Below are positions 58,121 to 64,000 of a DNA stretch of 64,000 bases, piece after piece. The notes beneath the pieces are model-generated. The model was not told the origin of the DNA. It was given only the letters and a program-made list of their open reading frames with translations, and made no database searches. Source of the stretch: Congeria kusceri (taxonomy: Eukaryota; Mollusca; Bivalvia; Myida; Dreissenidae); the NCBI GenBank assembly GCA_027627225.1, contig CM051033.1, positions 13,316,058 through 13,380,057 on the forward strand, given 5' to 3'. Made by a program: the position numbers and the translations under genes. How positions within the stretch are numbered: the stretch's first letter is position 1; each line of letters begins with the position of its first letter.

Positions 58121-61100
58121 CGGCAAATAGAAATATAATATAGAAATGTTAGTGATACTGATAACTGTTAAAAGCTATGTTGTTCAGTTGATATAGGAAA
58201 GTTGACAGTATTATCAGCAGCAGCGGCAGTGGTAGCAGTAGAAGCATATATCTTTATGGTCATTCTCATTTTCATTTTCTCATGCGCGGGGTCTATATGT
58301 GATGACTTTTACCGGAAGCATATGGGAGGAGCATTATTATAGTTTATGTTTACAAACACTTGTTGGAAATTGTTCAATCCAATTGAGTATTGTATTGAAC
58401 TGAATGTAGTATTTACACGTTTGCCAACACTTTCGATTCGTATTAAAAAAAAAATTAACAATGTGTTCGTATCTATTTTGCTGCTAAAACGTTTATTTTA
58501 AACATTCATGATTATTATTTCAATAATGTCGGTATTTGAATTAAGTATATATTTTATTTTAATTCTTTATTATACGTACACATGATTTGCTTATACGTGA
58601 TCAATGGGACTCTTCTGTTTAAAAATAAAAAAAACTTAGTCGTCTTCTGTTACGTGTCACTTAAAGGTGAAAGGCCAAGCTTCTAACAAATGTTATTTAC
58701 TCTTAAGTAACATAGTTTTAGCCATAACATATCAACTTCTCGTATCAGTTTTTATAAATAACGCTTTTATAAACGAGTATAGCATAAAAGACAACAGGAT
58801 TTTGCGCATATTTCTATCGATACGCCATTTTGTTTCAAACCGGAAATGACGTATATTCTTCCCAAACGCGTTTATATATAGACTGTAAAAATTACTTCAA
58901 AACTCTCGTTATTTCACTAAATTACAATCAAGTTAGACATTATTTATATTAAGTAGGATGTGTCAGATTAATGTAGGTTATACAAACATATTCTAATGTA
59001 AGTATTTGGCAACATGTGATAAAAATAGATTACACATAGTCCTTACTTTCTTCGTCTTAGACATCTGCTATAGAGATCGTTTACTTAGTGCCACTTTGTG
59101 TTATCAACTTATCAGTAATCTTAACTACTAGACAAATAATACAAATATTATATCTTTGAGATCAATGGAAATGCATCCTTAGTAGTCTGGGCTTCCTGCT
59201 GTCACCACGACCGAGATCGTACACTTGATCGCCCCGACAAACAACGATGACAATATCCTGTGTATTCCTATACAATAACGTGTCAAAAGTAATATGAAGG
59301 TTTGCCAAGTTGTGGGCATGGGAAATCCTAATTGCTGATTGATTGATAGGTTTACAAAATATAATTATACTGGACTTAGACCTAATCTGATTTGTTGCAG
59401 TAGTTCAGCCTTGTGCATTGGCATTTTAAATTCAACTATCTGTATAATCAAACAGTAAGACATTTAAAAACAATGCAGCGTTTTGTTGTATACGTAGTCA
59501 AAAGAAAATAAAAAACAACAGCATTTTTCATGTAGTGTTTTAATGTATTTCAAAGCCCTATTAATGAATGATTTGAATATAAATGTTGTAGATAATTCAG
59601 ATTTATGGCTATATAAGAAGTCCGTCTAATAAAATTGTACAAGATTGTAAAAGATAATGTTAATATAATAATATACAGCCTGTTGCTGATGAGAAAATAG
59701 TATATCCAAAAAATGTTTCACTATCCCGATTATAGATATACTGAACATATATTGTAAGCAATGTTATGATACTCTGTAGTATGCAATTATTGTTTGAAAA
59801 GTAGAGTAACGCTTAAAAATAAAACAAGACATAAATTGTCGGCATGTATGTGCGTTAGCATATCACATGTATATGCTTTTTCTATGTGAAACATCATGAA
59901 ATGGGTATGATTTTTAGTTAAGTGAATGACACATTGAAAACGACACATAAATACTTCACATTCATAAACTTTCACTGCACGAACATATTTCTTTTGTAGA
60001 TGCTTATAATTATATTCATTACACTTAGCAAACTGTGAAAGCGTTCTCGCACATTTGTAACAGAGGTATCCAATTATCAAAACAACATCCTGTTTGTCAC
60101 ATGACATAAAAAGGGGTCGTATACAAACTGCCATTCATTTAAGGCATGATGACACATCGACTGTGAAAACTGACATCTTGAATATAGTTGAAAGTGAAAA
60201 ATGCAACGGCTAAACAACAAGTGATTAAAAAATATCTATGAAGACAGATTCCAAACAACCACTTGTCTATTTTAAATCGTACTTCTTTATTATTATACTT
60301 GTATGGAATTATAAAAGAATTAAAATAATTATGGATAAGCTAGACTGACGATCAACGAAAAGGTAAGTGATAAAATGATAAAAATTGGCATAATCTACTA
60401 ATAAATGATGCATGTGCTAATTGTCATTTACTCGTCCCGCAAGACGTTGTTTAAATACGATAAAATTCATTTTAAATAGCTGTTGTGACATGTTAAAAGC
60501 AAGCCCAACGACTTACAATACATACAAAAAGAATTGTTCAAATGCCAATTTTTGTTCAAGAAATTTAGTAAGTAATAATGGCGACCTATCTTATTAATGA
60601 AGCGTTGGGATTTAACTACGTCATCAAGAAAATTGCAGCGGAAATTACCGAGCGGCGTACGAAAATTGCCGATGAACAAAATCATCGTTTTTAAGCATCA
60701 AACTAATAATTTTCAAATTTTACATAAGCAACACTGTAATCTACTCACTTAAAATTACAAAATATCAAAAGTATGTCAAAACTTTAACACTTATATGTAA
60801 CAAGACATATATGTTAAAATTATATTTGGCGAAAAGGCTTATAAAGGAAAAATTAGGAATGTAAATAAAACTTCCTTTTTTCAATATTTTAAACTGACAA
60901 ATATGTAATTTGGTTGGTTTCATATGTAACAATGCCCATACAAGTGTATAAAGTATAGGATGTAACGTGCGTGTGCTTATTAAAGAGGTAATTCGAAACG
61001 AATGCAATTGATTTTTCGTTGCACAGCGGCAAATTTATTGCTCATAAACATGTCATATATTTATAAAATTACTTTATTGATATAATCAAAATGTGAAACT

Positions 61101-61839
61101 CAAGTTCTTAATGAACAAAATATCCTATGTAAACGGTATGTCTTTTTTTGTTCCAGATGGATAATGTTATGCGTTTTTTTCAAATCTTACTTAAAATTTA
61201 AAGTATTTACATGTATACATAGTCAAGGCGTAAAAAATTGGTTTGTTTCAGGTTACACAAATTAAGGTAGGTAGGTAGGCAATTATTTTTTTTATTTTTT
61301 TATTTGGTAAATTTAAGATTCTACAACTGAATGAATATTTAAAACATGTCTCTAATATCATAATACATTGTTTTGAAGTGGATGCTATCAAAACTAAACA
61401 CTTATTTAGCGCAAACCATTTAATTATTGGAAAAAAGTAAAATAAACAAAAAATATCTGACCCACGCAATAAAAGGTTCTAAGGTCGGGCCCTTTTAAGG
61501 TTAGGTCGGGTCACGTGAAACAAACATATTTTATATGACTAACATAAATTTGTTTTCAAAGAAGCATGATGAAAACGGCGTTTAATTTCTGCCATGCAAA
61601 ATGTCAATTTTGCGAGCGGTTTTAGCAAGACCTTTCTGTACTTTTCAATACACATTGATACAAGTGAATTCCACAAAACAAGGCAATATTTTGGTTCAAA
61701 TTTAACTAAGTAATTCAACAAATGTTGATTAGGAATAAATGCTTCGTTTATTCCTATCGTAATACAATAATGACCACAAAAGTTCATGATCACGTCGAAA
61801 ACCACACAATCCGTATTTAAAATACTAGGGTCGTATTAC
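58121..61839. other. Long AT-rich stretch, no gene seen
   Basis: 3.7 kb without a credible exon, RNA gene or recognised repeat. Several open frames of 60-115 codons on either strand (for example minus 59,787-60,134) resemble no family and lie in AT-rich DNA where such frames occur by chance. Confidence 0.45.
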
Positions 61840-62130
61840 AAACATCTTAAATTGCCCTGAAAACGTTTTCATGTTGTAATTGTTTACGTCATGGAGTACA
61901 TCCGAGATGTACAATTTCATAAATTTCCATGTTAACACACATCTTAAATTCTCCTGAAGACGTTTTCGAGTTTTAATTGTTGACATCATGGTGTACATCC
62001 AAGATGTACAATTTCAAAAAATTACTTGTTAACACACATCTTAAATTTTCCTGAAGACGTTTTCGAGTTGAAATTGTTGACATGTGTACGTCCGAGATGT
62101 ACAATTTCATAAATTCCATTGTTTACGTTA
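61840..62130. repeat. Three tandem units of about 95 bp
   Basis: Each unit has CATCTTAAATT(G/C/T)(C/T)CCTGAA(A/G)ACGTTTTC, a TGACATCATGGTGTAC-type block and TACATCCGAGATGTACAATTTC. The word TACATCxxAGATGTA is a short palindrome in units 1 and 2. The array lies 3' of the GPCR exon. Confidence 0.7.
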
Positions 62131-62482
62131 CATAATGTCATAATATCTGGTTCGGGCATTTTGCTTAATTCACTGGTTTATAATTTACATGTTATGTGCG
62201 TGTATGAAAGCATGTTGTAACTTCTTAAATATTTAATATGTATATTGTATCTTGACCTCTCCAGCAATGTTAATGGAGCGTTGAAAATTGCTGACCGTTC
62301 CATTAATTTAATATACTAACAAAACAAAACACTCATCCGTAAACAATGGCAAGTAAATTAAAAAAAAAAAAATACATGTAATATAGACAGTCGGATTTAC
62401 TACACACACTGTTAACAATGCGTTCAAAACGTATGCGTTTCAAATCAGATTATTTGACTGCCTTTAATAACGTGTGTTCTTC

Positions 62483-62488
62483 TTTATT
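62483..62488 (-). terminator. Poly(A) signal of the GPCR gene
   Basis: AATAAA on the minus strand, 57 bp downstream of the GPCR stop codon. Confidence 0.5.
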
Positions 62489-62544
62489 GCAAACAAATAT
62501 TTAATTTTTCATCTGAACAAAGACAACCGATGTTCATCTGTCCC

Positions 62545-63416
62545 TCACTGTACGCATCGGCACCTGAGGACGTTTTTAACGTACACGCGAAACTCCCTAT
62601 TACAGGATCCTATAATGAAAGTATTCACGCTGCTATTCAGAACGTACGTATGAAACAGCAAGTTCAACCACCATGGGTACTCATACTTCTTCAAGGGCGT
62701 GGTGAATCCGATAACACAGTAGGGGATAAGACTCAGGAGAGAGACAAATGCCAGGAGAAATACCATAAGTGTAATTTTACGACTTATGTCCTTGTTGATT
62801 TTCCTTGGACGCTGTTTCACTGCTTTTTCTTGACGGATTCCATTGCGTGTGTCGTCCGTTGTTGTGGGATTATGAAATTGTATAGGTCCGAAACTCTCTT
62901 CTGTGCTTTTCATGGCTGATTGAAAGTCCTCAAGTGTTGTATTCGAATCCAACGCAGTATTCGAATGATCACTGATATGGTATACGCACATTGTTGGTTG
63001 AGACCTGTAAACCTTTCGGGCAATAAGCGTGTACATCACGACAAGAGATGTTAAACATAGGACGACCATCACGATCTTGAAGATATTGAAGACTTGCATG
63101 AGTCGGTACACATCCTCAGAATTAGAGTCACGACAATAATGTCCTTTAAGGGTAACATTTGCCTCCTTGATTTGCACATCATATTCCTCTATCTTAGCTA
63201 TAAAATAATCGGGAATTGAAACCAAACAAGAGAATGTTATTAATCCAGCTGTCAATAACTTGCAACGGAATTGTGTGATCTTCCATTTTGAAAAGGGTTC
63301 ATATACTGTGCAAAATCGGTCGACTCCAACCAGAAACACTATCATTAAAGAACTTGTGACCGATGCACAGCTACCTAATCTCGTCAGTTTGCAAGCGATT
63401 TCGCTGGTGAATGTTG
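62545..63416 (-). CDS. Last exon of a class A (rhodopsin-like) G-protein-coupled receptor
   Basis: Enters at the acceptor CATACTTTACACAG and reads TFTSEIACKLTRLGS. This gives the conserved Cys at the start of TM3, SSLMIVFLVGVDRFC (TM3 ending DRF in place of DRY), TM4 LLTAGLITFSCLVSIPDYFI, an ECL2 cysteine (HYCRD) and TM5 IFKIVMVVLCLTSLVVMYTL. A third intracellular loop of about 90 residues follows, then TM6 ITLMVFLLAFVSLLSLIPYC, TM7 LLFHTYVLNSSVNTFIIG (NSSVN in place of NPxxY) and a tail ending RCRCVQ. TM1 and TM2 must lie on upstream exons off the window. A longer open frame to 63,729 is an artefact of the antisense LINE. Ligand unknown; the layout suits a peptide-type receptor. Confidence 0.7.
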
Positions 63417-63427
63417 CTGTGTAAAGT

Positions 63428-64000
63428 ATGAGAGGCAAAACTTTACGGGTAATAAGGGATATGTACTCGAAAGTGCAAGCTTGTATAAAAGGGTGTAGCT
63501 CATATTCTGAAATCTTCGAAGTCGCTGTAGGTTTAAAACAAGGCGAAGTAATGTCGCCGATACTATTTTCTCTCTTCCTAGAAGATCTCGAATTATTCCT
63601 CTGTGATGATATTAATAGTGGCCTATCGATAGATGATTTGACTTTTATCTTGATGCTATTTGCAGATGATATGGTTATCCTCGCGAAAACTGCAGCAGAT
63701 CTCCAACACAGTCTAAATCGTCTACACATTTACTGTAATTCATGGGGACTTGAGGTTAACCCCGACAAAAGCAAAGTCGTAGTATTTAGAAAACGAGGTC
63801 CTTTAAAACATGAAGAAAAATGGGTTTACAATAATATCCCGTTAGAAGTTGTAGATGATTTTAACTATTTAGGAACTGTTTTTAATTATACAGGTAGCTC
63901 CGTTCTGAATTGCGAAACCATTTCTGGTAAAGGACTGAAAGCTCTTAATACTCTTATGAGTAATATCAAAACAGCCCTTTTAAAACCTAGTACCATATGT
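63428..64000 (+). mobile_element. Non-LTR retrotransposon reverse transcriptase, partial
   Basis: One open frame of 191 codons runs from 63,428 to the window edge. It reads RGKTLRVIRDMYSKVQACIK, FEVAVGLKQGEVMSPILFSL, the catalytic FADDMVILAK, NRLHIYCNSWGLEVNPDKSK (thumb-side motif) and NYLGTVFNYTG. These are reverse transcriptase motifs of LINE-type elements. There is no stop within the visible part. The 5' end is truncated at about 63,430. The upstream codon TAA at 63,422-63,424 and the GPCR splice acceptor lie immediately before it. Confidence 0.75.

Noticed and set aside
59787..60134. 115-codon minus-strand frame with several cysteines
   Set aside because: No signal peptide, family motif, splice context or second copy. 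It lies in AT-rich DNA where such frames occur by chance.
62545..63729. A single 394-codon receptor reading frame
   Set aside because: The part beyond 63,416 is the antisense of the LINE reverse transcriptase and precedes a splice acceptor, so the GPCR exon starts at 63,416.

Overview
The window looks like animal nuclear DNA, most likely from a bivalve mollusc and possibly Dreissena (zebra or quagga mussel). The DNA is AT-rich, with short exons, canonical GT/AG splice sites, TATA-type promoters and long introns. It carries repeats that I recall from bivalve genomes: a tRNA-derived SINE, a 1-kb repeat beginning AGCTCACCTGAG, a foldback repeat with GGGACGACACTTTCCGC, and a Mutator-like transposase. 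The species call is inference from memory, not a search.

Left half (1 to about 35.7 kb): a tandem array of a roughly 15.1-kb unit. Units start at about 268, 15,471 and 30,520 (periods 15,203 and 15,049 bp). The junctions lie in a SINE plus long (ACT)n microsatellites. Each full unit holds a SINE, a dead Mutator-like transposase (minus strand), a host repeat with a nested 1-kb repeat, a 3.5-kb block nearly identical between units 1 and 2, and a small multi-exon minus-strand gene for a secreted protein that I do not recognise (8.5-13.5 kb and 23.7-28.6 kb). Unit 3 is truncated at about 34.9 kb and followed by an inverted piece of the unit (34,947-35,740).

Middle (36-58 kb): a C-type lectin locus on the minus strand. 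It has a signal-peptide plus PAN exon at 45.3-45.6 kb, a CRD amino-terminal exon at 41.3 kb and CRD carboxy-terminal exons at 36.3-37.5 kb. A defective Ty3-type retrotransposon (41.8-43.8 kb) sits in the first intron. It retains a textbook -1 frameshift site (TTTAAAC next to the gag stop) with a possible pseudoknot. A lectin pseudogene exon lies at 55.0 kb and a single taspase-like exon at 49.6-49.7 kb. Three minisatellite-like arrays and several foldback or MITE elements fill the rest.

Right end (58-64 kb): a SINE, repeat-poor AT-rich DNA, then the last exon of a class A GPCR (minus) with its poly(A) signal. A non-LTR retrotransposon reverse transcriptase (plus) abuts the GPCR exon about 12 bases from its splice acceptor and runs off the window.

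No bacterial features, CRISPR arrays or operons are present. Most long open frames are microsatellite or repeat artefacts. The real coding content is in short spliced exons that open-frame scanning misses.
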